A DNA stretch of 64,000 nt from positions 1 to 64,000 of the forward strand of contig JAFGDS010000025.1 in NCBI GenBank assembly GCA_016931995.1, read 5' to 3'. Source of the stretch: Pirellulales bacterium. GTDB taxonomy: Bacteria > Planctomycetota > Planctomycetia > Pirellulales > Thermoguttaceae. A program made the position numbers and the translations under genes. Shown here piece by piece: positions 1 to 7,480 of this stretch (within the stretch, counting starts at the first letter, position 1; the number at the start of each line of letters is the position of its first letter). The notes beneath the pieces are model-generated. The model was not told the DNA's origin. It saw only the letters and a program-made list of their open reading frames with translations, and searched no databases.

Positions 1-42
1 GCTGTGCCACAGGGCGGTTTAGACGAGGGTTCTGAGAGGGCT

Positions 43-483
43 CTAGATCTGGATCAACCCCCGCAGGGCTTCCATTTCCTCCAGCGGAATGACGGGGCCC
101 TTGCCCGCGCCGGGGCAGTCCTCGCAGGTTCGCCGCCAGGCGTCGGGCGTGCGGATGTTCGACGGCCAGAAGGGCCACGAGCGACACTGACGCGGCCGGG
201 CCGCGTAGACCGTGCACCGTGCCGCGGCCGCGTCGAAAAGAACGCAATCGCCATTGGGCAGTTCTTGCAGACTCCGCCGCCGTCCGACGTGGTGGACATA
301 AGCCCGCTCGAAGATCTCGACGTCCATGTCCAGCGCGGCCGCGATGGCCTCGACCTCGGCCTGATTGACCCACACGTAGCCCGGGTCGCCCGTGCAACAC
401 TGCCCGCAACCCGTGCACGCGAAGGCAAGCCCCTCGCGATACCAGGGCTGGCCAGACGAAGGATCCGAAGGCGTCTTGTTCAT
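43..483 (-). CDS. YkgJ-type cysteine-cluster protein
   Basis: A 146-residue protein with the CxxCxxCC cluster (C23, C26, C29, C30) typical of the YkgJ/UPF0153 family, followed by further cysteines at 80, 90, 100, 120 and 123. The family is thought to bind iron or zinc; its biochemical role is not settled. The start codon comes directly after the stop of the upstream FAD/Fe-S dehydrogenase gene with no spacer, so the two are almost certainly co-transcribed. Genes of this family often sit next to redox enzymes, which suggests (inference) a metal-cluster or maturation role for the neighbour. Confidence 0.85.
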   Translation of the reverse strand: MNKTPSDPSSGQPWYREGLAFACTGCGQCCTGDPGYVWVNQAEVEAIAAALDMDVEIFERAYVHHVGRRRSLQELPNGDCVLFDAAAARCTVYAARPRQCRSWPFWPSNIRTPDAWRRTCEDCPGAGKGPVIPLEEMEALRGLIQI

Positions 484-3483
484 CTACGTCGCCAATCGTG
501 GGTGGCTGGGTGTGGTCAACAGGGCCTCGATCTCCGGCATGAGGCCGTACGCCAGGGCCAAGAGCTTGATCGGATGGACCGTCGGCTTCGTCGTGCCCTG
601 CTCCATCTGAAGCTTGCACGCGCTGCACTCCGTGGCGCCAAATTGGATGCCCGGATCGCGCAGCGCCGAAATCATCCGCCAGCCGACGCGCAGGCTCGTG
701 CGGTAGTTCTGCCGCTTCAGGCCGAACGTGCCGGCCATGCCCGAACAACCCGCGTCGATCGGCCGCACCGACAAGCCCGGAATGAGCCGCAAAAGACTCT
801 CGCCGGGCGAGCCGCGCCGAAGCGCCCTCAAGCGGCATGGCAGGTGGTAACCCACGGTGGCGTGGAGGGGCTTCAGGTCCAATTGCAGCTTGCCCCGCGC
901 GTGCATCGCCCAGAGATACCCGCAGGCCTCGCTCGTGTTTTGGGCAACCAACCGCGCGTCGTCGTCGTCGAGCACGAAGCCGTATTCCCGCACGAGCGTG
1001 TGGGCGGCGGCCGGCTCCGTGGACACCACGTGGTAACCCTGCCGCACGGCCTCGGCCAGCAGGGCCACGTTCCGCCGGGCCAACCGCCGGGCGACGTCCA
1101 GCGCCCCGGTGGCAAAGGCCGCGGTCCCGGCTGGCTTCTGGTCGGCCGGAACAAAGACGGTCACGCCATTGTGCTTCAGCACGGCCAAGAGCGCTTCGCC
1201 CAGTTGCGGATCGTGGTAATTGGCGTACGTATCCACGAAATAGGCGATCTTCTCGTCGCGATGGCGTCGCGGCTTGGTCAGACGCCGCTTCACGGCGCGC
1301 CGCAGGAAGCTGCACGCGGCCACCCGCGGAAGCTTCCGCCCTTGGGCAATGCCGAGCGTCTTTTCCAGCAACCATCGCATTTGCCGGTTACCCAACGCCC
1401 AATTGGCCAACCCGGGCGACCAACTCCCCACGCGGGAGAGCACGTCGAGATGGACCATCACCGCGTCGCCCAGCGAGAGCCCCTTGCCGGCCACGAAGGC
1501 CCCTTTGCTTTCCGTCATCAGCCGCGGGACGTCCACCCGCGCCGGGCACTCCTCGACGCACATGTGGCAATGGAAACACAAATCGGCGACCCGCCGGAAC
1601 TCGTCCGACGTGAGCCTCGCCAGTTCCATCTGGCCGGAAAGGACGGCGCGGATGAGGTTCGCCTTCGCCCGGGGCGACGACTCCTCCGCCGGAAGGATGC
1701 GAAACAGCGGGCACATCCGCTCGGCGGGCGATTGCGTCCGGCAGTCCCCGCAGCCGTTGCAGGCCGCCGCCGCGTCGACCACGCGGGCAGGCTCCCAATT
1801 CAATTGCAACTCCACCAGGTCGCGCAAGGGAGCAACCGCCTCGCCTTCGGTGACTTCCACGCCAGCCGTCTCGGGTCCGACCGGCTCCGGCCGAGGAAGC
1901 GCCGGACGAAGATCCTCGACGAGCTGATCCGGCGGACCGCCAACGATCTTGCCCGGGTTGAGGATGTTCCGCGGGTCGAAGATCCGTTTGACCTCCTCGA
2001 ACACGTCCGCCAGCGGGCCGTACTGCTTGCGGACGAACGGGGTGCGGCTCAGCCCACAGCCGTGCTCGCCACTGACGGTGCCCCCGCGGCGCAGAACCTC
2101 GTCGTACAGTTCCTCGGCCAGGCGGCGCATGACGTCCACCTGCCCCGAGTCCGTCGGATCGAGGAACGGCTGCAGATGCAATCCGCCCTGGATCGCGTGG
2201 CACGAAAGAGAAAACGTTATCTGGTGCCGTTTGAAGATATTTTGGACCTCGACGATGAACTCGGGCAGGATAGCCGGCGCGACGGCGACGTCTTCGACCA
2301 CGGGCACCGGCCGGCTGCCGCCCTCGAACCGGCCGACGACCGGCTGAATCCGCGAGGCGAGTTGCCAGAAGAGCGCCGCGTCGCCCGGCTCCACGGCCTG
2401 CCTCGCGCCAAAGGCCAGCCGGCGCTTGTGTCGGACGTCGTCCACCAACCCCTGTAACTTGGCGCGCACGTCGGACTCCCGATCGCCGTCGTGTTCCACA
2501 ACGAGCACGGCCTCGGCTTCCCGTGGAATCAACTCGTCGAACCGCGGATCGGCCTCGCACGCCAGGCTCAGACACCGCCGGTCCAAAAGATCGCACGCGC
2601 AAGGGTCGTGCGGCAAGACGTCGAGCACGGCCCGCGAGGCCCGCTCCAACGTGTCGAACAGCAGCAGCGTCACTCCCCGCGCGGCCGGCAGCGGCTGCGT
2701 CGCCACGGTCGCCTCGACGAACAGCCCAAGCGTCCCTTCCGAACCGGTCAAGAGCCGGGCGAGATGGAAATGCTCGTCGGTCAGAATCCCGTCCAGATGG
2801 TAGCCGCAGCGGTTGATGGGGCTTTGCGATCGCCCAGCTTCGATCGCCTTGCGATGGGCCCGCGCCACCGCGACGAGCCGATCGATCAGGTCGCGTTTCG
2901 CCGGATCCGGATCCGTGCTGGCGCCCTGGTCGAGCGGCTCGCGGCCGGCCTCGATGAGACGCCCATCGGCCAGGACCACGTGCATCCGCCGCACGTGCTG
3001 CCCGGCGGAACCGTACTTGGGCCAGCGGCTGCCGGCGGCGTCGATGGCAATCATGCCGCCCAGCGTGGTGACGGCGGCGTTGGCCGGATCGGGGCCAAAG
3101 TGGCGCCCCGTTCGGCGCAACTGCGCGTTGAGCCGTTCGATCGCCGTGCCCGGCTGGGCGCAAACCGTCTCGCTGGTGACCGCCAAAACGCGGTGCAAAT
3201 AAGTCGAGAAATCGACAACCAGCCCGGGCCCCAGCGACTCGCCGGCCGAGCCGGAGCCGGCGCCCCGGGCGTGCAGCGGCAGGCCCTTGTCGGCGGCGTA
3301 TTGAACGGTGGCCACCACGTCGGCGGTGGTTCGAGGCCGGACCACGCCCAGCGGGCGGATCTGATAAATGCTTCCGTCGCTGGCGTAGAGCTGTCGGAAG
3401 ATCTCATCGCAGCGAACGTCGCCGGCGACCAGCCCTCGCAGATCCTCCTGAATCCGCTCGCGTTGATGGTCGAGCTGTTCCAT
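484..3483 (-). CDS. FAD-binding and Fe-S oxidoreductase (YdiJ/GlcD-GlpC fusion type)
   Basis: A 999-residue fusion. The N-terminal half is a GlcD-like FAD-binding domain (about residues 45-270, with a HARGAGSGSAGES-type flavin loop), then the FAD-linked oxidase C-terminal domain with an EHGCGLSR motif near residue 490. The second half is GlpC-like: two 4Fe-4S motifs (CNGCGDC and CFHCHMCVEECP, about residues 570-680) and cysteine-rich segments ending in DAGCSGMAG, where many relatives have CCG. The length is close to E. coli YdiJ, a D-2-hydroxyglutarate dehydrogenase. It probably oxidises a D-2-hydroxy acid and passes electrons through Fe-S clusters to the membrane; the substrate (glycolate, D-lactate or D-2-hydroxyglutarate) cannot be read from sequence. 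It starts 9 bp after the folE stop. Confidence 0.87.
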   Translation of the reverse strand: MEQLDHQRERIQEDLRGLVAGDVRCDEIFRQLYASDGSIYQIRPLGVVRPRTTADVVATVQYAADKGLPLHARGAGSGSAGESLGPGLVVDFSTYLHRVLAVTSETVCAQPGTAIERLNAQLRRTGRHFGPDPANAAVTTLGGMIAIDAAGSRWPKYGSAGQHVRRMHVVLADGRLIEAGREPLDQGASTDPDPAKRDLIDRLVAVARAHRKAIEAGRSQSPINRCGYHLDGILTDEHFHLARLLTGSEGTLGLFVEATVATQPLPAARGVTLLLFDTLERASRAVLDVLPHDPCACDLLDRRCLSLACEADPRFDELIPREAEAVLVVEHDGDRESDVRAKLQGLVDDVRHKRRLAFGARQAVEPGDAALFWQLASRIQPVVGRFEGGSRPVPVVEDVAVAPAILPEFIVEVQNIFKRHQITFSLSCHAIQGGLHLQPFLDPTDSGQVDVMRRLAEELYDEVLRRGGTVSGEHGCGLSRTPFVRKQYGPLADVFEEVKRIFDPRNILNPGKIVGGPPDQLVEDLRPALPRPEPVGPETAGVEVTEGEAVAPLRDLVELQLNWEPARVVDAAAACNGCGDCRTQSPAERMCPLFRILPAEESSPRAKANLIRAVLSGQMELARLTSDEFRRVADLCFHCHMCVEECPARVDVPRLMTESKGAFVAGKGLSLGDAVMVHLDVLSRVGSWSPGLANWALGNRQMRWLLEKTLGIAQGRKLPRVAACSFLRRAVKRRLTKPRRHRDEKIAYFVDTYANYHDPQLGEALLAVLKHNGVTVFVPADQKPAGTAAFATGALDVARRLARRNVALLAEAVRQGYHVVSTEPAAAHTLVREYGFVLDDDDARLVAQNTSEACGYLWAMHARGKLQLDLKPLHATVGYHLPCRLRALRRGSPGESLLRLIPGLSVRPIDAGCSGMAGTFGLKRQNYRTSLRVGWRMISALRDPGIQFGATECSACKLQMEQGTTKPTVHPIKLLALAYGLMPEIEALLTTPSHPRLAT

Positions 3484-3492
3484 GGACCTCGC

Positions 3493-4206
3493 TTACGTGA
3501 TTCCCGCCCTGGATCGGTCGCCGAAGATCAGCGTCATGATCTCCGCGCGCGTCGAGAGCTTCCGCCGGAAGGCGCCTTTGACGGCCGACGTGACGCACAC
3601 GGCTCCCGGCTTGCGCACGCCGCGAACCACCATGCACGTGTGCACGGCCTCGATCACCACGGCCACGCCCTTGGCCTGCAACTCCTCAATCAGCAGGTTC
3701 GCGATCGTTTCGGTCATCCGCTCCTGCACCTGGGGCCGCCGGGCAACGACCTCGACCACCCGGGCGAGCTTGCTCAACCCCACCACCCGCCCGTCCGGCA
3801 AATATCCAATGTGCGCCTTCCCCATGAACGGCAGCATGTGGTGCTCGCACGTGCTGTTGAAGCTGATGTCGCGCACCAGCACGATCTCGTCGTACTTCTC
3901 CGTGAAGAACTTGCGGAGGTGAACGCGAGGGTCCTCGTGCAACCCGGCGAAAAGCTCGGCGTACATCCGGGCCATGCGCATCGGCGTTTCGCGCAAGCCC
4001 TCGCGATCCGGATCCTCGCCCACCGCGGCGAGGATCTCGCGAACCGCCCTTTCGATCCGCGGAAGATCCACGACCGACCCCGCCGGCCCCTCGTGCTCCG
4101 GTTTCACGTCGCCGATCGGCGCGGAGCGCTCCCGCGGCGCGGGAGACGACTCCTCCGTACCCGACGTTTCCCCGTCTCTCGGCGCATGCATCGGAGGCTC
4201 GTTCAT
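3493..4206 (-). CDS. folE: GTP cyclohydrolase I
   Basis: Converts GTP to 7,8-dihydroneopterin triphosphate, the first step of tetrahydrofolate/pterin synthesis. The 237-residue protein has the family signature [10 protein letters not shown] and the expected zinc ligands C120, H123 and C191, with the same spacing as in E. coli FolE. The frame stays open further upstream, but that extension is only translated repeat sequence (HWRSQWH peptides), so I place the start at MNEPPMHAP. Residues 1-45 are polar and probably disordered. It is first in a minus-strand group with the FAD/Fe-S dehydrogenase and cysteine-cluster genes; I see no functional link beyond co-transcription. Confidence 0.95.
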   Translation of the reverse strand: MNEPPMHAPRDGETSGTEESSPAPRERSAPIGDVKPEHEGPAGSVVDLPRIERAVREILAAVGEDPDREGLRETPMRMARMYAELFAGLHEDPRVHLRKFFTEKYDEIVLVRDISFNSTCEHHMLPFMGKAHIGYLPDGRVVGLSKLARVVEVVARRPQVQERMTETIANLLIEELQAKGVAVVIEAVHTCMVVRGVRKPGAVCVTSAVKGAFRRKLSTRAEIMTLIFGDRSRAGIT

Positions 4207-4240
4207 GCAAAATCCCTGTCGGCGGCGAACGCGGCGCGCG

Positions 4241-4349
4241 TGCCACTGGCTCCTTGTGTGCCACTGGCTCCGCCAGTGCGTTTGTGTGCCACTGGCTCCG
4301 CCAGTGCGCGAACACAATGCCCCCGCGGCACTGGCAAAGCCAGTGGCAC
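4241..4349. repeat. Family A palindromic repeats (four copies)
   Basis: Four copies, one of them only a half, of a hairpin unit close to GCCACTGGCTCCGCCAGTGC: arms CACTGGC/GCCAGTG around a 3-4 base loop. The last copy is in the opposite orientation (GCACTGGCAAAGCCAGTGGC). They fill the folE upstream region. Related copies occur near 9.65, 18.33, 22.7, 25.7, 31.5, 55.85 and 60.1 kb. Confidence 0.9.
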
Positions 4350-4455
4350 TCTTCGCGGCCACCAGCGCACCATGATTCATCGTAGGGGGGGCGGCGCGCC
4401 CCGTCAAGCGGTGGGCAAGGGGGACAAGTCACCCGCCACGTTGACGACGTCAGAC

Positions 4456-4532
4456 ACCACTGCTGGCTCGTCCAGCAGTGTGAGACACGACTTCGCAATG
4501 AAAAGGCACTGCTGGACAAGCCAGCAGTGGCA
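4456..4532. repeat. Family B palindromic repeat pair
   Basis: Two copies of a second hairpin unit, near CACTGCTGGCTTGTCCAGCA, in inverted orientation about 25 bp apart. An equivalent pair with the same arrangement lies at 6061-6136. The spacer between copies differs in the two places. Confidence 0.85.
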
Positions 4533-4601
4533 CCCGGCTGCTCTTCACGCCCTTCGTTCCTCAGGGCGCGCCACCCACCGATAACGACGCGGCGCCGGCA
4601 C

Positions 4602-4630
4602 TTGACAGAACGCATCGGCGGTGCGAGAAT
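4602..4630 (+). promoter_or_regulatory. Sigma70-like promoter for nth-dcd
   Basis: A perfect TTGACA (-35) at 4602-4607 is followed after 17 bp by GAGAAT (4625-4630; four of six matches to TATAAT). Initiation would fall near 4637, about 70 nt before the nth start. Prediction by consensus only. Confidence 0.55.
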
Positions 4631-4708
4631 GGCTCCCTCTACTGGGGATGGATGGGCTTTTCGTACCGGCCGGCTCGCGCCCGGCATTCGCACCTGTCCG
4701 GGACCCGC

Positions 4709-5362
4709 ATGGCCGTGACTGCCCAAGGCCGAACGCACGCCGCCCAAATCGTCCGGCAACTCGCTCGCGCCTACCCCGACGCCACCTGCTCGCTCGATTT
4801 CCGCACGCCGCTGGAGCTGCTCGTGGCCACGATCCTTTCGGCCCAATGCACCGACCAGCGGGTCAACAAAGTGACGCCCGGCCTGTTCAAAAAGTACCCC
4901 TCGGCCGCCGACTACGCCACGGCGCCCATCGCGGCCCTCGAACGCGACGTCCAGAGCACCGGCTTCTTCCGCAACAAGGCCAAGAACATCCAGGGCTGCT
5001 GCCGCGCGCTGGTCGAACAGTACGACGGCCAGGTCCCCCGGGACATCGACGCCCTCGTGGCCCTGCCCGGCATCGGCCGAAAAACCGCCAACGTCATTCT
5101 GGGCACGGCCTTTGGGATCGCCTCGGGCGTGGTCGTCGATACGCACGTCGGGCGGCTAAGCCGGCGGATGGGGCTCACCGACCAAAAGGATCCCGTCCGC
5201 GTCGAGCAGGATCTGATGGCGCGAATTCCCCAGAAGGAGTGGGTCGTCTTCAGTCACCGCATGATCCGCCTGGGACGCGACTACTGCACCGCCCGAAAAC
5301 CCAAGTGCGACGTCTGCCCTCTCGCCGACGCGTGTCCTCGAATCGGAGTCGAGACCCTTTAG
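4709..5362 (+). CDS. nth: Endonuclease III
   Basis: DNA glycosylase/AP lyase of base-excision repair that removes oxidised pyrimidines. The 217-residue protein has the helix-hairpin-helix with catalytic lysine (LPGIGRKTANVI), the catalytic-aspartate segment VDTHVGRLSRR, and a complete C-terminal 4Fe-4S loop with C-x6-C-x2-C-x5-C spacing. I chose the ATG at 4709 because translation from the upstream ATG (4652) adds 19 residues that do not belong to the fold. dcd starts 2 bp after the stop, so the two form an operon concerned with DNA integrity and the nucleotide pool. Confidence 0.95.
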   Translation: MAVTAQGRTHAAQIVRQLARAYPDATCSLDFRTPLELLVATILSAQCTDQRVNKVTPGLFKKYPSAADYATAPIAALERDVQSTGFFRNKAKNIQGCCRALVEQYDGQVPRDIDALVALPGIGRKTANVILGTAFGIASGVVVDTHVGRLSRRMGLTDQKDPVRVEQDLMARIPQKEWVVFSHRMIRLGRDYCTARKPKCDVCPLADACPRIGVETL

Positions 5363-5364
5363 CC

Positions 5365-5943
5365 ATGATTCTATCCGGGCAAGAGATCCAGGCGCGGCTG
5401 GGCGGCGACATCATCATTGACCCGTTTGACCCCGCGCGGCTCAATCCCAACAGCTACAACCTTGCGCTTTACGGCGAGTTGATGGTCTACGAAGAGGTTG
5501 TGCTGGACATGCGCAAGCCCAGCCGGGTTCGGCGGATCCTGATTCCGCCGGAAGGGTTGGTGCTGCATCCCGGCCAGCTCTACCTGGGTCGAACCGTCGA
5601 ACGGACGGAAACCCACAAGCTCGTCCCGATGATCGAGGGCCGCTCCTCCGTCGGGCGGCTGGGACTGTTCGTCCACGTCACCGCGGGCTTCGGCGACGTG
5701 GGGTTCCGCGGGTATTGGACCCTCGAGATGTTCGCCGTGGGGCCCATCCGGATCTACGCCGGCGTGCCCATCTGCCAGATCTTCTACCACGACATCCGCG
5801 GTCCCATCGCCGAGTACGTAAGCCGGAAATACCAGGACAACACGGATATTCAGCCCAGTTTGCTGTTCACCGAACTCGATCCCGACCGGACCAGCGACCC
5901 GCAGAGGACCTTTCCGTTCGGCATCGAGCGGCCCGGCGGATAA
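5365..5943 (+). CDS. dcd: dCTP deaminase
   Basis: A 192-residue trimeric deaminase/dUTPase-fold enzyme that converts dCTP to dUTP (bifunctional relatives go to dUMP) and so feeds thymidylate synthesis. It shows the EGRSSVGRLGLFVHVTAGF motif and GFRGYWTLEM, which carries the catalytic glutamate. Full length for the family. The ATG is 2 bp after the nth stop. The frame is open far upstream, but that part is the nth gene read in another frame. Confidence 0.95.
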   Translation: MILSGQEIQARLGGDIIIDPFDPARLNPNSYNLALYGELMVYEEVVLDMRKPSRVRRILIPPEGLVLHPGQLYLGRTVERTETHKLVPMIEGRSSVGRLGLFVHVTAGFGDVGFRGYWTLEMFAVGPIRIYAGVPICQIFYHDIRGPIAEYVSRKYQDNTDIQPSLLFTELDPDRTSDPQRTFPFGIERPGG

Positions 5944-5982
5944 AAGAAGCGGGTTTGGAGGGATTTTGACGCCACCATCGCG

Positions 5983-6046
5983 GTCATTCTGAGCGAAGCG
6001 AAGAATCTCGTCCGTCGGCCAGATCCTTCGCTTCGCTCAGGATGAC
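5983..6046. repeat. Family C inverted repeat pair
   Basis: Left arm 5983-6010 and right arm 6021-6046 are near-complementary copies of a unit containing CTTCGCTTCGCTCAGGATGA, separated by about 10 bp. Together they would form a long hairpin downstream of dcd. This unit is widely seen in GC-rich bacterial genomes, where its translation gives peptides such as HPERSEGS. Other copies are near 18.2, 18.5, 25.95, 47.6, 55.8 and 63.2 kb. Confidence 0.9.
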
Positions 6047-6060
6047 GGGGGCCAGAGGGT

Positions 6061-6136
6061 GCCACTGCTGGCTTGTCCAGCAGTGTGGAAACGAATTTTC
6101 CGGCAAGATCGCACTGCTGGATAAGCCAGCAGTGGC
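6061..6136. repeat. Family B palindromic repeat pair
   Basis: Two inverted copies of the CACTGCTGG/CCAGCAGTG hairpin (6062-6086 and 6111-6135), the same arrangement as at 4456-4532. They lie 15 bp after the family C pair and just upstream of the promoter at 6165, so 5944-6164 holds repeats and no gene. Confidence 0.88.
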
Positions 6137-6164
6137 GCCCCGCGGGAACTCGTTCCCCCGTGTA

Positions 6165-6193
6165 TTGACAACCCCGGGGCCAGCCGTTCTACT
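6165..6193 (+). promoter_or_regulatory. Sigma70-like promoter for the DUF4380 gene
   Basis: A perfect TTGACA at 6165-6170, a 17-bp spacer, then TCTACT at 6188-6193 (four of six matches). It would start a transcript near 6200, about 65 nt before the chosen start codon. Confidence 0.55.
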
Positions 6194-6266
6194 TTCGGAA
6201 AGTCCCGCGGCAGGATATTTCGGCTTTTGCACTCAACCAACGCGTGGAATGGGAGGGTCGCGAACA

Positions 6267-7304
6267 ATGCGCAACTCAGTTCTCTGGTGGACGGCCCTGG
6301 CGGCCGTGGTGATGATGGCATCCTTCGCAACGTCGCAAGCCGGCGCCGCCGGCCCCAAGATTGAAACCGTCAAGTACGGCGGCTGGGACAACTGCCTCCG
6401 CGTCGCCAACGACGCCGTCGAGTTGATCCTCACGACCGACGTCGGCCCGCGGGTGATCCGCTACGGATTCGTTGGCAAGGAGAACGAGTTCTTCGAGGAC
6501 CCGGAGCAGATGGGCAAGACGGACTCCGAGGAATGGCTGGCCTTCGGCGGACACCGCCTGTGGCTGGCTCCCGAGGCGAAGCCCCGCTCCTATCATCCGG
6601 ACAGCAAAAAAGTCGAGGCCGTCCGCCGCGGCAACACCGTGCGGCTGATCCAGCCCATCGAGACCGACAACGGCATGCAAAAGGAGATCGAGATCACGCT
6701 CGATCCGACCGACTCGCACGTGACCCTCGTCCACAAGCTCGTCAACCGCAACCTCTGGGACGTCGAGGTCGCGCCCTGGACGCTCACGGTAATGGCGCCC
6801 GGCGGCAAGGCCATCTTCCCGCAGGAACCGTACTCGCCGCACCCCGACATCCCCGACACGCCGGGTCAGGTGATCGACAAGCGGTTCTATCTGCCCGTGC
6901 GGACCCTCGTGCTCTGGTCCTACACCAACCTGGCCGATCCCCGCTGGGTGTTCACGCGGAAGTACATCGTCCTGAACCAGGACCCCAAGGCCACGAATCC
7001 GCAGAAGATCGGTCTGAGCAACAGCCAAAACTGGGGCGCGTACCTCCGCGGCGGGCACCTGTACGTCAAAAAGGTCGTGCGCCAGGAAGGCGCGACCTAT
7101 CCGGACCACGGCTGCTCGTACGAGACGTTCACCAACGCGGCGATGCTCGAGCTGGAGGGTCTTGGCCCCATGGCCAAGCTCCCGCCGGAAGGCTCGACGA
7201 CCTTCCGCGAGGACTGGTACCTGTTCGACAAAGTCCAAGCCGACAACACGGACGCCAGCATCGACGCCAGCGTGCTGCCGAAGGTGCTGTCGGTTTTGAA
7301 GTAA
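6267..7304 (+). CDS. Secreted DUF4380-like (mutarotase-fold) protein
   Basis: A 345-residue protein with a Sec signal peptide (MRNSVLWW, hydrophobic core, ATSQAGA-type cleavage near residue 28). The segment VELILTTDVGPRVIRYGFVG followed by a GGHRLW motif resembles DUF4380/aldose-epimerase-like proteins common in planctomycetes, which have the galactose-mutarotase beta-sandwich fold. Function is unknown; carbohydrate binding or epimerisation is plausible. I prefer the ATG at 6267, preceded by GGGAGG, over the in-frame ATG at 6249. It is monocistronic: its own promoter upstream, a terminator downstream. Confidence 0.75.
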   Translation: MRNSVLWWTALAAVVMMASFATSQAGAAGPKIETVKYGGWDNCLRVANDAVELILTTDVGPRVIRYGFVGKENEFFEDPEQMGKTDSEEWLAFGGHRLWLAPEAKPRSYHPDSKKVEAVRRGNTVRLIQPIETDNGMQKEIEITLDPTDSHVTLVHKLVNRNLWDVEVAPWTLTVMAPGGKAIFPQEPYSPHPDIPDTPGQVIDKRFYLPVRTLVLWSYTNLADPRWVFTRKYIVLNQDPKATNPQKIGLSNSQNWGAYLRGGHLYVKKVVRQEGATYPDHGCSYETFTNAAMLELEGLGPMAKLPPEGSTTFREDWYLFDKVQADNTDASIDASVLPKVLSVLK

Positions 7305-7317
7305 ACCCGAGATTTGC

Positions 7318-7367
7318 CCGCTCGCGGCGGTTGCCAGTCAAGTGCGAAGCCGCGAGCGGCCTTTTTT
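7318..7367 (+). terminator. Rho-independent terminator
   Basis: Perfect 11-bp stem CCGCTCGCGGC (7318-7328) with GCCGCGAGCGG (7349-7359), then a CTTTTTT run, 14 bp after the DUF4380 stop codon. The right arm lies in a GCGAAGCCGC(A/G)AGCGGC element that recurs near 20955 and 52801. Confidence 0.85.
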
Positions 7368-7368
7368 A

Positions 7369-7470
7369 GGTCGGAGGTCGGAACTCGGAAGTCGGAAGAT
7401 TGTGACGCAAACTGACTGTTATCCCCGAGTCCCTAATCCCTGATCCCCAATCCCTTTATCCCCAACCCCT
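7369..7470. repeat. Low-complexity heptamer-like repeats (families E and D)
   Basis: 7369-7399 is a degenerate run of GGTCGGA units, and 7421-7470 a run of ATCCCCA/GTCCCTA-like units. The same two types, in the opposite order and much longer for D, occur at 52562-52917. They fill the space before the symporter start, where no clear ribosome binding site is visible. Confidence 0.75.
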
Positions 7471-7480
7471 CGCGAAACTC

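Noticed and set aside
4-2457. Long plus-strand open frame opposite the FAD/Fe-S dehydrogenase
   Set aside because: It is the antisense of a clear minus-strand gene with intact motifs; its translation is Arg/Pro/His-rich without any domain, as usual for GC-rich shadow frames.
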